64,000 nucleotides of DNA from Tridacna crocea (Eukaryota; Mollusca; Bivalvia; Cardiida; Cardiidae), in the NCBI GenBank assembly GCA_943736015.1, contig OX031065.1, positions 23,512,427 to 23,576,426 of the forward strand, written 5' to 3'. Both the position numbers and the translations under genes were made by a program. The notes below the pieces were generated by a model. That model ran no database searches. It saw nothing but the letters and a program-made list of their open reading frames with translations, and had not been told where the DNA came from. Positions 20,927-33,793 of the stretch are shown here, one piece after another; position 1 is the stretch's first letter; every line of letters starts with the position of its first letter.

Positions 20927-22547
20927 GTTTTTGCGCAGCAGTTAAACCTAACATTGACTTTTGACTCGCAAGGTCACCAAAATTGACCCTGGTAAGAAAA
21001 CAGGGAAACATTCGGTTTACCTTTCTTTGATTTGTGCAACAGGTAGCAGTTGCCTCCGAAAGTGTCCGAGTTGATTTTACAATTTTATGCGCAGCACGTA
21101 ACCATCACGTATGGGGGACATAGTCATCGTAACCAAATCAATGGCCCTAGTGAGAGAAAATGAAAAAGAAAAATCCCTATGATTGACTTGAATGACAGAC
21201 CTGTCGTCTGCTACAAAATGTTCCATAAGTCCATGTTTCATGTTTTCGCGGATGCGTAAATGGAACCTATGAGACGGTAGTCAACGTAAATGGTTTGTTG
21301 CCATGGTATAAAGACAACGGAGGGGAAAAAAAAAAAAAAAAAATGTCGGAAATTTTGTTCCCTACATTTGACTTAAGAAACATGTGTCGTCTGCCACGAA
21401 ATGTTCCCTGAGTCGATTTTTCATGTTTTTCGCGGATACGTAAGTGGCACCTATGAGAGACGGTAGTCTACGTAAATGGGTATGTCGTCACGGTATAAAG
21501 AGATTGGAGAGAAAAAATATATTAGAAATTTAGTTCTCTTTGTTTGACTTATGCAGTTGCTACTGAAAGAGTCTTCAGTCTTTTTTTAGCCACTTGTCAC
21601 ATTATTTCCTGGTGTTTTCGCATGTGCGTAACTGGCACGTATGAAACGGTAGTCAATGTAACTGGGTTTCCTGTTGCGGTTTGAAGAGATTAGAAGAATT
21701 ACGCTTCAATGCCCTTTGTTTGATTCATGCAATAGGAATCAATTGCTACTGAAAGAGTATTCAGTCTTTTTTTAGCCACTTGTCACATTCATTTCTGGGT
21801 TTTTTGCACTGTACATTGATCATTTTGGCTTATTCAATGTGCAGAATTTAATGTGGTCTGAGTCAGAAAATCTAATTAAGGGATAAAGGGGCATCAAGGG
21901 TTTATTTCAAGGGAAGTAACTCTTGCAGGGGGGGCTTGAAAAGACCAAAACAAGGTCTTCTGCCACCCTGTTCTCTTAAATTTTGGCCCTTTTTCAGTGA
22001 AATCTAGCATGTGTGGATGGTGCATGCCTGGCAGTTTGCCAAGGACTGCACAGCAGCCTTCAAAGGAGACTTTAAATCCACTTTTATGCCGTTTTTTGTT
22101 CACTGTTTTCTATTGATATATTAGGGCGCCATTTTGAAGTAATTTTCAAGCTCTCTGATTGGCTGATTGGGCCCAGCTTTGAATTTCTCGAAGCCTCTGA
22201 TTGGCTGACTGGGCCCAGCTTTGAATTTCTCGAAGCCTCTGATTGGCTGACTGGGCCCCATGCTGATTTCCTTATTAACCTTTTACCACACAATGACGCC
22301 TTTTTACACACCCGAAAGAGAAAGCTTTTGAAAATAATCTGAGAAAAGGAGACAATGCAGGTTACCAGCATTTTCTCCTTTTCCCACAATGTTTTCTACC
22401 CTATCGAAGAAAAAATGGATTATTGCTTATTCTTACGTCTTATTGTATCTTTATGGCCTATTTTCAAATTCTTCAAACTAGAACAAGATTTTTTTTTTTA
22501 ACTGGAAAAAGTTTCCGCAACAGCAACCCGTTGCTTCTGAATTCTAT
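20927..22547 (+). repeat. Unit 14, long unit, two-variant haplotype
   Basis: It carries T at 21161 (phase 235) and A at 22006, and only unit 20 shares the second variant. The A tract is 18, the longest seen. CCAAT minisatellite at 22153-22259, hairpin at 22343-22383. Confidence 0.97.
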
Positions 22548-24166
22548 GTTTTTGCGCAGCAGTTAAACCTAACATTGACTTTTGACTCGCAAGGTCACCA
22601 AAATTGACCCTGGTAAGAAAACAGGGAAACATTCGGTTTACCTTTCTTTGATTTGTGCAACAGGTAGCAGTTGCCTCCGAAAGTGTCCGAGTTGATTTTA
22701 CAATTTTATGCGCAGCACGTAACCATCACGTATGGGGGACATAGTCATCGTAACCAAATCAATGGCCCTAGTGAGAGAAAACGAAAAAGAAAAATCCCTA
22801 TGATTGACTTGAATGACAGACCTGTCGTCTGCTACAAAATGTTCCATAAGTCCATGTTTCATGTTTTCGCGGATGCGTAAATGGAACCTATGAGACGGTA
22901 GTCAACGTAAATGGTTTGTTGCCATGGTATAAAGACAACGGAGGGGAAAAAAAAAAAAAAAATGTCGGAAATTTTGTTCCCTACATTTGACTTAAGAAAC
23001 ATGTGTCGTCTGCCACGAAATGTTCCCTGAGTCGATTTTTCATGTTTTTCGCGGATACGTAAGTGGCACCTATGAGAGACGGTAGTCTACGTAAATGGGT
23101 ATGTCGTCACGGTATAAAGAGATTGGAGAGAAAAAATATATTAGAAATTTAGTTCTCTTTGTTTGACTTATGCAGTTGCTACTGAAAGAGTCTTCAGTCT
23201 TTTTTTAGCCACTTGTCACATTATTTCCTGGTGTTTTCGCATGTGCGTAACTGGCACGTATGAAACGGTAGTCAATGTAACTGGGTTTTCTGTTGCGGTT
23301 TGAAGAGATTAGAAGAATTACGCTTCAATGCCCTTTGTTTGATTCATGCAATAGGAATCAATTGCTACTGAAAGAGTATTCAGTCTTTTTTTAGCCACTT
23401 GTCACATTCATTTCTGGGTTTTTTGCACTGTACATTGATCATTTTGGCTTATTCAATGTGCAGAATTTAATGTGGTCTGAGTCAGAAAATCTAATTAAGG
23501 GATAAAGGGGCATCAAGGGTTTATTTCAAGGGAAGTAACTCTTGCAGGGGGGGCTTGAAAAGACCAAAACAAGGTCTTCTGCCACCCTGTTCTCTTAAAT
23601 TTTGGCCCTTTTTCAGTGAAATCTGGCATGTGTGGATGGTGCATGCCTGGCAGTTTGCCAAGGACTGCACAGCAGCCTTCAAAGGAGACTTTAAATCCAC
23701 TTTTATGCCGTTTTTTCTTCACTGTTTTCTATTGATATATTAGGGCGCCATTTTGAAGTAATTTTCAAGCTCTCTGATTGGCTGATTGGGCCCAGCTTTG
23801 AATTTCTCGAAGCCTCTGATTGGCTGACTGGGCCCAGCTTTGAATTTCTCGAAGCCTCTGATTGGCTGACTGGGCCCCATGCTGATTTCCTTATTAACCT
23901 TTTACCACACAATGACGCCTTTTTACACACCCGAAAGAGAAAGCTTTTGAAAATAATCTGAGAAAAGGAGACAATGCAGGTTACCAGCATTTTCTCCTTT
24001 TCCCACAATGTTTTCTACCCTATCGAAGAAAAAATGGATTATTGCTTATTCTTACGTCTTATTGTATCTTTATGGCCTATTTTCAAATTCTTCAAACTAG
24101 AACAAGATTTTTTTTTTTAACTGGAAAAAGTTTCCGCAACAGCAACCCGTTGCTTCTGAATTCTAT
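22548..24166 (+). repeat. Unit 15, long unit (1619 bp)
   Basis: Private C to T at 23289 and G to C at 23717. A tract 16. CCAAT minisatellite at 23772-23878, hairpin at 23962-24002. Confidence 0.97.
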
Positions 24167-25743
24167 GTTTTTGCGCAGCAGTTAAACCTAACATTGACTT
24201 TTGACTCGCAAGGTCACCAAAATTGACCCTGGTAAGAAAACAGGGAAACATTCGGTTTACCTTTCTTTGATTTGTGCAACAGGTAGCAGTTGCCTCCGAA
24301 AGTGTCCGAGTTGATTTTACAATTTTATGCGCAGCACGTAACCATCACGTATGGGGGACATAGTCATCGTAACCAAATCAATGGCCCTAGTGAGAGAAAA
24401 TGAAAAAGAAAAATCCCTATGATTGACTTGAATGACAGACCTGTCGTCTGCTACAAAATGTTCCATAAGTCCATGTTTCATGTTTTCGCGGATGCGTAAA
24501 TGGAACCTATGAGACGGTAGTCAACGTAAATGGTTTGTTGCCATGGTATAAAGACAACGGAGGGGAAAAAAAAAAAAAAAATGTCGGAAATTTTGTTCCC
24601 TACATTTGACTTAAGAAACATGTGTCGTCTGCCACGAAATGTTCCCTGAGTCGATTTTTCATGTTTTTCGCGGATACGTAAGTGGCACCTATGAGAGACG
24701 GTAGTCTACGTAAATGGGTATGTCGTCACGGTATAAAGAGATTGGAGAGAAAAAATATATTAGAAATTTAGTTCTCTTTGTTTGACTTATGCAGTTGCTA
24801 CTGAAAGAGTCTTCAGTCTTTTTTTAGCCACTTGTCACATTATTTCCTGGTGTTTTCGCATGTGCGTAACTGGCACGTATGAAACGGTAGTCAATGTAAC
24901 TGGGTTTCCTGTTGCGGTTTGAAGAGATTAGAAGAATTACGCTTCAATGCCCTTTGTTTGATTCATGCAATAGGAATCAATTGCTACTGAAAGAGTATTC
25001 AGTCTTTTTTTAGCCACTTGTCACATTCATTTCTGGGTTTTTTGCACTGTACATTGATCATTTTGGCTTATTCAATGTGCAGAATTTAATGTGGTCTGAG
25101 TCAGAAAATCTAATTAAGGGATAAAGGGGCATCAAGGGTTTATTTCAAGGGAAGTAACTCTTGCAGGGGGGGCTTGAAAAGACCAAAACAAGGTCTTCTG
25201 CCACCCTGTTCTCTTAAATTTTGGCCCTTTTTCAGTGAAATCTGGCATGTGTGGATGGTGCATGCCTGGCAGTTTGCCAAGGACTGCACAGCAGCCTTCA
25301 AAGGAGACTTTAAATCCACTTTTATGCCGTTTTTTGTTCACTGTTTTCTATTGATATATTAGGGCGCCATTTTGAAGTAATTTTCAAGCTCTCTGATTGG
25401 CTGATTGGGCCCAGCTTTGAATTTCTCGAAGCCTCTGATTGGCTGACTGGGCCCCATGCTGATTTCCTTATTAACCTTTTACCACACAATGACGCCTTTT
25501 TACACACCCGAAAGAGAAAGCTTTTGAAAATAATCTGAGAAAAGGAGACAATGCAGGTTACCAGCATTTTCTCCTTTTCCCACAATGTTTTCTACCCTAT
25601 CGAAGAAAAAATGGATTATTGCTTATTCTTACGTCTTATTGTATCTTTATGGCCTATTTTCAAATTCTTCAAACTAGAACAAGATTTTTTTTTTTAACTG
25701 GAAAAAGTTTCCGCAACAGCAACCCGTTGCTTCTGAATTCTAT
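24167..25743 (+). repeat. Unit 16, short unit with phase-235 T
   Basis: It combines the short 42-bp element (25391-25455) with T at 24401, a pairing seen in no other unit. This suggests exchange between variant classes. A tract 16, hairpin at 25539-25579. Confidence 0.97.
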
Positions 25744-27320
25744 GTTTTTGCGCAGCAGTTAAACCTAACATTGACTTTTGACTCGCAAGGTCACCAAAAT
25801 TGACCCTGGTAAGAAAACAGGGAAACATTCGGTTTACCTTTCTTTGATTTGTGCAACAGGTAGCAGTTGCCTCCGAAAGTGTCCGAGTTGATTTTACAAT
25901 TTTATGCGCAGCACGTAACCATCACGTATGGGGGACATAGTCATCGTAACCAAATCAATGGCCCTAGTGAGAGAAAACGAAAAAGAAAAATCCCTATGAT
26001 TGACTTGAATGACAGACCTGTCGTCTGCTACAAAATGTTCCATAAGTCCATGTTTCATGTTTTCGCGGATGCGTAAATGGAACCTATGAGACGGTAGTCA
26101 ACGTAAATGGTTTGTTGCCATGGTATAAAGACAACGGAGGGGAAAAAAAAAAAAAAAATGTCGGAAATTTTGTTCCCTACATTTGACTTAAGAAACATGT
26201 GTCGTCTGCCACGAAATGTTCCCTGAGTCGATTTTTCATGTTTTTCGCGGATACGTAAGTGGCACCTATGAGAGACGGTAGTCTACGTAAATGGGTATGT
26301 CGTCACGGTATAAAGAGATTGGAGAGAAAAAATATATTAGAAATTTAGTTCTCTTTGTTTGACTTATGCAGTTGCTACTGAAAGAGTCTTCAGTCTTTTT
26401 TTAGCCACTTGTCACATTATTTCCTGGTGTTTTCGCATGTGCGTAACTGGCACGTATGAAACGGTAGTCAATGTAACTGGGTTTCCTGTTGCGGTTTGAA
26501 GAGATTAGAAGAATTACGCTTCAATGCCCTTTGTTTGATTCATGCAATAGGAATCAATTGCTACTGAAAGAGTATTCAGTCTTTTTTTAGCCACTTGTCA
26601 CATTCATTTCTGGGTTTTTTGCACTGTACATTGATCATTTTGGCTTATTCAATGTGCAGAATTTAATGTGGTCTGAGTCAGAAAATCTAATTAAGGGATA
26701 AAGGGGCATCAAGGGTTTATTTCAAGGGAAGTAACTCTTGCAGGGGGGGCTTGAAAAGACCAAAACAAGGTCTTCTGCCACCCTGTTCTCTTAAATTTTG
26801 GCCCTTTTTCAGTGAAATCTGGCATGTGTGGATGGTGCATGCCTGGCAGTTTGCCAAGGACTGCACAGCAGCCTTCAAAGGAGACTTTAAATCCACTTTT
26901 ATGCCGTTTTTTGTTCACTGTTTTCTATTGATATATTAGGGCGCCATTTTGAAGTAATTTTCAAGCTCTCTGATTGGCTGATTGGGCCCAGCTTTGAATT
27001 TCTCGAAGCCTCTGATTGGCTGACTGGGCCCCATGCTGATTTCCTTATTAACCTTTTACCACACAATGACGCCTTTTTACACACCCGAAAGAGAAAGCTT
27101 TTGAAAATAATCTGAGAAAAGGAGAAAATGCAGGTTACCAGCATTTTCTCCTTTTCCCACAATGTTTTCTACCCTATCGAAGAAAAAATGGATTATTGCT
27201 TATTCTTACGTCTTATTGTATCTTTATGGCCTATTTTCAAATTCTTCAAACTAGAACAAGATTTTTTTTTTGAACTGGAAAAAGTTTCCGCAACAGCAAC
27301 CCGTTGCTTCTGAATTCTAT
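25744..27320 (+). repeat. Unit 17, short unit with perfect hairpin
   Basis: It is a near copy of unit 3: the short 42-bp element (26968-27032), the perfect hairpin (27116-27156, A at 27126), G at 27272 ending the T tract, and A tract 16. Only units 3 and 17 have this combination. Confidence 0.97.
27116..27156. other. Perfect hairpin in unit 17
   Basis: Same sequence as the unit 3 hairpin (A at 27126), 22,545 bp away. Confidence 0.85.
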
Positions 27321-28940
27321 GTTTTTGCGCAGCAGTTAAACCTAACATTGACTTTTGACTCGCAAGGTCACCAAAATTGACCCTGGTAAGAAAACAGGGA
27401 AACATTCGGTTTACCTTTCTTTGATTTGTGCAACAGGTAGCAGTTGCCTCCGAAAGTGTCCGAGTTGATTTTACAATTTTATGCGCAGCACGTAACCATC
27501 ACGTATGGGGGACATAGTCATCGTAACCAAATCAATGGCCCTAGTGAGAGAAAACGAAAAAGAAAAATCCCTATGATTGACTTGAATGACAGACCTGTCG
27601 TCTGCTACAAAATGTTCCATAAGTCCATGTTTCATGTTTTCGCGGATGCGTAAATGGAACCTATGAGACGGTAGTCAACGTAAATGGTTTGTTGCCATGG
27701 TATAAAGACAACGGAGGGGAAAAAAAAAAAAAAAAATGTCGGAAATTTTGTTCCCTACATTTGACTTAAGAAACATGTGTCGTCTGCCACGAAATGTTCC
27801 CTGAGTCGATTTTTCATGTTTTTCGCGGATACGTAAGTGGCACCTATGAGAGACGGTAGTCTACGTAAATGGGTATGTCGTCACGGTATAAAGAGATTGG
27901 AGAGAAAAAATATATTAGAAATTTAGTTCTCTTTGTTTGACTTATGCAGTTGCTACTGAAAGAGTCTTCAGTCTTTTTTTAGCCACTTGTCACATTATTT
28001 CCTGGTGTTTTCGCATGTGCGTAACTGGCACGTATGAAACGGTAGTCAATGTAACTGGGTTTCCTGTTGCGGTTTGAAGAGATTAGAAGAATTACGCTTC
28101 AATGCCCTTTGTTTGATTCATGCAATAGGAATCAATTGCTACTGAAAGAGTATTCAGTCTTTTTTTAGCCACTTGTCACATTCATTTCTGGGTTTTTTGC
28201 ACTGTACATTGATCATTTTGGCTTATTCAATGTGCAGAATTTAATGTGGTCTGAGTCAGAAAATCTAATTAAGGGATAAAGGGGCATCAAGGGTTTATTT
28301 CAAGGGAAGTAACTCTTGCAGGGGGGGCTTGAAAAGACCAAAACAAGGTCTTCTGCCACCCTGTTCTCTTAAATTTTGGCCCTTTTTCAGTGAAATCTGG
28401 CATGTGTGGATGGTGCATGCCTGGCAGTTTGCCAAGGACTGCACAGCAGCCTTCAAAGGAGACTTTAAATCCACTTTTATGCCGTTTTTTGTTCACTGTT
28501 TTCTATTGATATATTAGGGCGCCATTTTGAAGTAATTTTCAAGCTCTCTGATTGGCTGATTGGGCCCAGCTTTGAATTTCTCGAAGCCTCTGATTGGCTG
28601 ACTGGGCCCAGCTTTGAATTTCTCGAAGCCTCTGATTGGCTGACTGGGCCCCATGCTGATTTCCTTATTAACCTTTTACCACACAATGACGCCTTTTTAC
28701 ACACCCGAAAGAGAAAGCTTTTGAAAATAATCTGAGAAAAGGAGACAATGCAGGTTACCAGCATTTTCTCCTTTTCCCACAATGTTTTCTACCCTATCGA
28801 AGAAAAAATGGATTATTGCTTATTCTTACGTCTTATTGTATCTTTATGGCCTATTTTCAAATTCTTCAAACTAGAACAAGATTTTTTTTTTTAACTGGAA
28901 AAAGTTTCCGCAACAGCAACCCGTTGCTTCTGAATTCTAT
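27321..28940 (+). repeat. Unit 18, long unit (1620 bp)
   Basis: Consensus sequence. CCAAT minisatellite at 28546-28652, hairpin at 28736-28776. Confidence 0.97.
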
Positions 28941-30560
28941 GTTTTTGCGCAGCAGTTAAACCTAACATTGACTTTTGACTCGCAAGGTCACCAAAATTGA
29001 CCCTGGTAAGAAAACAGGGAAACATTCGGTTTACCTTTCTTTGATTTGTGCAACAGGTAGCAGTTGCCTCCGAAAGTGTCCGAGTTGATTTTACAATTTT
29101 ATGCGCAGCACGTAACCATCACGTATGGGGGACATAGTCATCGTAACCAAATCAATGGCCCTAGTGAGAGAAAACGAAAAAGAAAAATCCCTATGATTGA
29201 CTTGAATGACAGACCTGTCGTCTGCTACAAAATGTTCCATAAGTCCATGTTTCATGTTTTCGCGGATGCGTAAATGGAACCTATGAGACGGTAGTCAACG
29301 TAAATGGTTTGTTGCCATGGTATAAAGACAACGGAGGGGAAAAAAAAAAAAAAAAATGTCGGAAATTTTGTTCCCTACATTTGACTTAAGAAACATGTGT
29401 CGTCTGCCACGAAATGTTCCCTGAGTCGATTTTTCATGTTTTTCGCGGATACGTAAGTGGCACCTATGAGAGACGGTAGTCTACGTAAATGGGTATGTCG
29501 TCACGGTATAAAGAGATTGGAGAGAAAAAATATATTAGAAATTTAGTTCTCTTTGTTTGACTTATGCAGTTGCTACTGAAAGAGTCTTCAGTCTTTTTTT
29601 AGCCACTTGTCACATTATTTCCTGGTGTTTTCGCATGTGCGTAACTGGCACGTATGAAACGGTAGTCAATGTAACTGGGTTTCCTGTTGCGGTTTGAAGA
29701 GATTAGAAGAATTACGCTTCAATGCCCTTTGTTTGATTCATGCAATAGGAATCAATTGCTACTGAAAGAGTATTCAGTCTTTTTTTAGCCACTTGTCACA
29801 TTCATTTCTGGGTTTTTTGCACTGTACATTGATCATTTTGGCTTATTCAATGTGCAGAATTTAATGTGGTCTGAGTCAGAAAATCTAATTAAGGGATAAA
29901 GGGGCATCAAGGGTTTATTTCAAGGGAAGTAACTCTTGCAGGGGGGGCTTGAAAAGACCAAAACAAGGTCTTCTGCCACCCTGTTCTCTTAAATTTTGGC
30001 CCTTTTTCAGTGAAATCTGGCATGTGTGGATGGTGCATGCCTGGCAGTTTGCCAAGGACTGCACAGCAGCCTTCAAAGGAGACTTTAAATCCACTTTTAT
30101 GCCGTTTTTTGTTCACTGTTTTCTATTGATATATTAGGGCGCCATTTTGAAGTAATTTTCAAGCTCTCTGATTGGCTGATTGGGCCCAGCTTTGAATTTC
30201 TCGAAGCCTCTGATTGGCTGACTGGGCCCAGCTTTGAATTTCTCGAAGCCTCTGATTGGCTGACTGGGCCCCATGCTGATTTCCTTATTAACCTTTTACC
30301 ACACAATGACGCCTTTTTACACACCCGAAAGAGAAAGCTTTTGAAAATAATCTGAGAAAAGGAGACAATGCAGGTTACCAGCATTTTCTCCTTTTCCCAC
30401 AATGTTTTCTACCCTATCGAAGAAAAAATGGATTATTGCTTATTCTTACGTCTTATTGTATCTTTATGGCCTATTTTCAAATTCTTCAAACTAGAACAAG
30501 ATTTTTTTTTTTAACTGGAAAAAGTTTCCGCAACAGCAACCCGTTGCTTCTGAATTCTAT
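28941..30560 (+). repeat. Unit 19, long unit (1620 bp)
   Basis: It appears identical to unit 18 by eye. CCAAT minisatellite at 30166-30272, hairpin at 30356-30396. Confidence 0.97.
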
Positions 30561-32173
30561 GTTTTTGCGCAGCAGTTAAACCTAACATTGACTCGCAAGG
30601 TCACCAAAATTGACCCTGGTAAGAAAACAGGGAAACATTCGGTTTACCTTTCTTTGATTTGTGCAACAGGTAGCAGTTGCCTCCGAAAGTGTCCGAGTTG
30701 ATTTTACAATTTTATGCGCAGCACGTAACTATCACGTATGGGGGACATAGTCATCGTAACCAAATCAATGGCCCTAGTGAGAGAAAATGAAAAAGAAAAA
30801 TCCCTATGATTGACTTGAATGACAGACCTGTCGTCTGCTACAAAATGTTCCATAAGTCCATGTTTCATGTTTTCGCGGATGCGTAAATGGAACCTATGAG
30901 ACGGTAGTCAACGTAAATGGTTTGTTGCCATGGTATAAAGACAACGGAGGGGAAAAAAAAAAAAAAAAATGTCGGAAATTTTGTTCCCTACATTTGACTT
31001 AAGAAACATGTGTCGTCTGCCACGAAATGTTCCCTGAGTCGATTTTTCATGTTTTTCGCGGATACGTAAGTGGCACCTATGAGAGACGGTAGTCTACGTA
31101 AATGGGTATGTCGTCACGGTATAAAGAGATTGGAGAGAAAAAATATATTAGAAATTTAGTTCTCTTTGTTTGACTTATGCAGTTGCTACTGAAAGAGTCT
31201 TCAGTCTTTTTTTAGCCACTTGTCACATTATTTCCTGGTGTTTTCGCATGTGCGTAACTGGCACGTATGAAACGGTAGTCAATGTAACTGGGTTTCCTGT
31301 TGCGGTTTGAAGAGATTAGAAGAATTACGCTTCAATGCCCTTTGTTTGATTCATGCAATAGGAATCAATTGCTACTGAAAGAGTATTCAGTCTTTTTTTA
31401 GCCACTTGTCACATTCATTTCTGGGTTTTTTGCACTGTACATTGATCATTTTGGCTTATTCAATGTGCAGAATTTAATGTGGTCTGAGTCAGAAAATCTA
31501 ATTAAGGGATAAAGGGGCATCAAGGGTTTATTTCAAGGGAAGTAACTCTTGCAGGGGGGGCTTGAAAAGACCAAAACAAGGTCTTCTGCCACCCTGTTCT
31601 CTTAAATTTTGGCCCTTTTTCAGTGAAATCTAGCATGTGTGGATGGTGCATGCCTGGCAGTTTGCCAAGGACTGCACAGCAGCCTTCAAAGGAGACTTTA
31701 AATCCACTTTTATGCCGTTTTTTGTTCACTGTTTTCTATTGATATATTAGGGCGCCATTTTGAAGTAATTTTCAAGCTCTCTGATTGGCTGATTGGGCCC
31801 AGCTTTGAATTTCTCGAAGCCTCTGATTGGCTGACTGGGCCCAGCTTTGAATTTCTCGAAGCCTCTGATTGGCTGACTGGGCCCCATGCTGATTTCCTTA
31901 TTAACCTTTTACCACACAATGACGCCTTTTTACACACCCGAAAGAGAAAGCTTTTGAAAATAATCTGAGAAAAGGAGACAATGCAGGTTACCAGCATTTT
32001 CTCCTTTTCCCACAATGTTTTCTACCCTATCGAAGAAAAAATGGATTATTGCTTATTCTTACGTCTTATTGTATCTTTATGGCCTATTTTCAAATTCTTC
32101 AAACTAGAACAAGATTTTTTTTTTTAACTGGAAAAAGTTTCCGCAACAGCAACCCGTTGCTTCTGAATTCTAT
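30561..32173 (+). repeat. Unit 20, long unit with 7-bp deletion (1613 bp)
   Basis: A 7-bp deletion at about 30590 removes one of two overlapping TTGACTT/TTGACTC copies. The unit also has T at 30730, T at 30788 (phase 235) and A at 31632; the last two match unit 14. CCAAT minisatellite at 31779-31885, hairpin at 31969-32009. Confidence 0.97.
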
Positions 32174-33793
32174 GTTTTTGCGCAGCAGTTAAACCTAACA
32201 TTGACTTTTGACTCGCAAGGTCACCAAAATTGACCCTGGTAAGAAAACAGGGAAACATTCGGTTTACCTTTCTTTGATTTGTGCAACAGGTAGCAGTTGC
32301 CTCCGAAAGTGTCCGAGTTGATTTTACAATTTTATGCGCAGCACGTAACCATCACGTATGGGGGACATAGTCATCGTAACCAAATCAATGGCCCTAGTGA
32401 GAGAAAACGAAAAAGAAAAATCCCTATGATTGACTTGAATGACAGACCTGTCGTCTGCTACAAAATGTTCCATAAGTCCATGTTTCATGTTTTCGCGGAT
32501 GCGTAAATGGAACCTATGAGACGGTAGTCAACGTAAATGGTTTGTTGCCATGGTATAAAGACAACGGAGGGGAAAAAAAAAAAAAAAAATGTCTGAAATT
32601 TTGTTCCCTACATTTGACTTAAGAAACATGTGTCGTCTGCCACGAAATGTTCCCTGAGTCGATTTTTCATGTTTTTCGCGGATACGTAAGTGGCACCTAT
32701 GAGAGACGGTAGTCTACGTAAATGGGTATGTCGTCACGGTATAAAGAGATTGGAGAGAAAAAATATATTAGGAATTTAGTTCTCTTTGTTTGACTTATGC
32801 AGTTGCTACTGAAAGAGTCTTCAGTCTTTTTTTAGCCACTTGTCACATTATTTCCTGGTGTTTTCGCATGTGCGTAACTGGCACGTATGAAACGGTAGTC
32901 AATGTAACTGGGTTTCCTGTTGCGGTTTGAAGAGATTAGAAGAATTACGCTTCAATGCCCTTTGTTTGATTCATGCAATAGGAATCAATTGCTACTGAAA
33001 GAGTATTCAGTCTTTTTTTAGCCACTTGTCACATTCATTTCTGGGTTTTTTGCACTGTACATTGATCATTTTGGCTTATTCAATGTGCAGAATTTAATGT
33101 GGTCTGAGTCAGAAAATCTAATTAAGGGATAAAGGGGCATCAAGGGTTTATTTCAAGGGAAGTAACTCTTGCAGGGGGGGCTTGAAAAGACCAAAACAAG
33201 GTCTTCTGCCACCCTGTTCTCTTAAATTTTGGCCCTTTTTCAGTGAAATCTGGCATGTGTGGATGGTGCATGCCTGGCAGTTTGCCAAGGACTGCACAGC
33301 AGCCTTCAAAGGAGACTTTAAATCCACTTTTATGCCGTTTTTTGTTCACTGTTTTCTATTGATATATTAGGGCGCCATTTTGAAGTAATTTTCAAGCTCT
33401 CTGATTGGCTGATTGGGCCCAGCTTTGAATTTCTCGAAGCCTCTGATTGGCTGACTGGGCCCAGCTTTGAATTTCTCGAAGCCTCTGATTGGCTGACTGG
33501 GCCCCATGCTGATTTCCTTATTAACCTTTTACCACACAATGACGCCTTTTTACACACCCGAAAGAGAAAGCTTTTGAAAATAATCTGAGAAAAGGAGACA
33601 ATGCAGGTTACCAGCATTTTCTCCTTTTCCCACAATGTTTTCTACCCTATCGAAGAAAAAATGGATTATTGCTTATTCTTACGTCTTATTGTATCTTTAT
33701 GGCCTATTTTCAAATTCTTCAAACTAGAACAAGATTTTTTTTTTTAACTGGAAAAAGTTTCCGCAACAGCAACCCGTTGCTTCTGAATTCTAT
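32174..33793 (+). repeat. Unit 21, long unit (1620 bp)
   Basis: Private G to T at 32594 and A to G at 32772. CCAAT minisatellite at 33399-33505, hairpin at 33589-33629. Confidence 0.97.
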
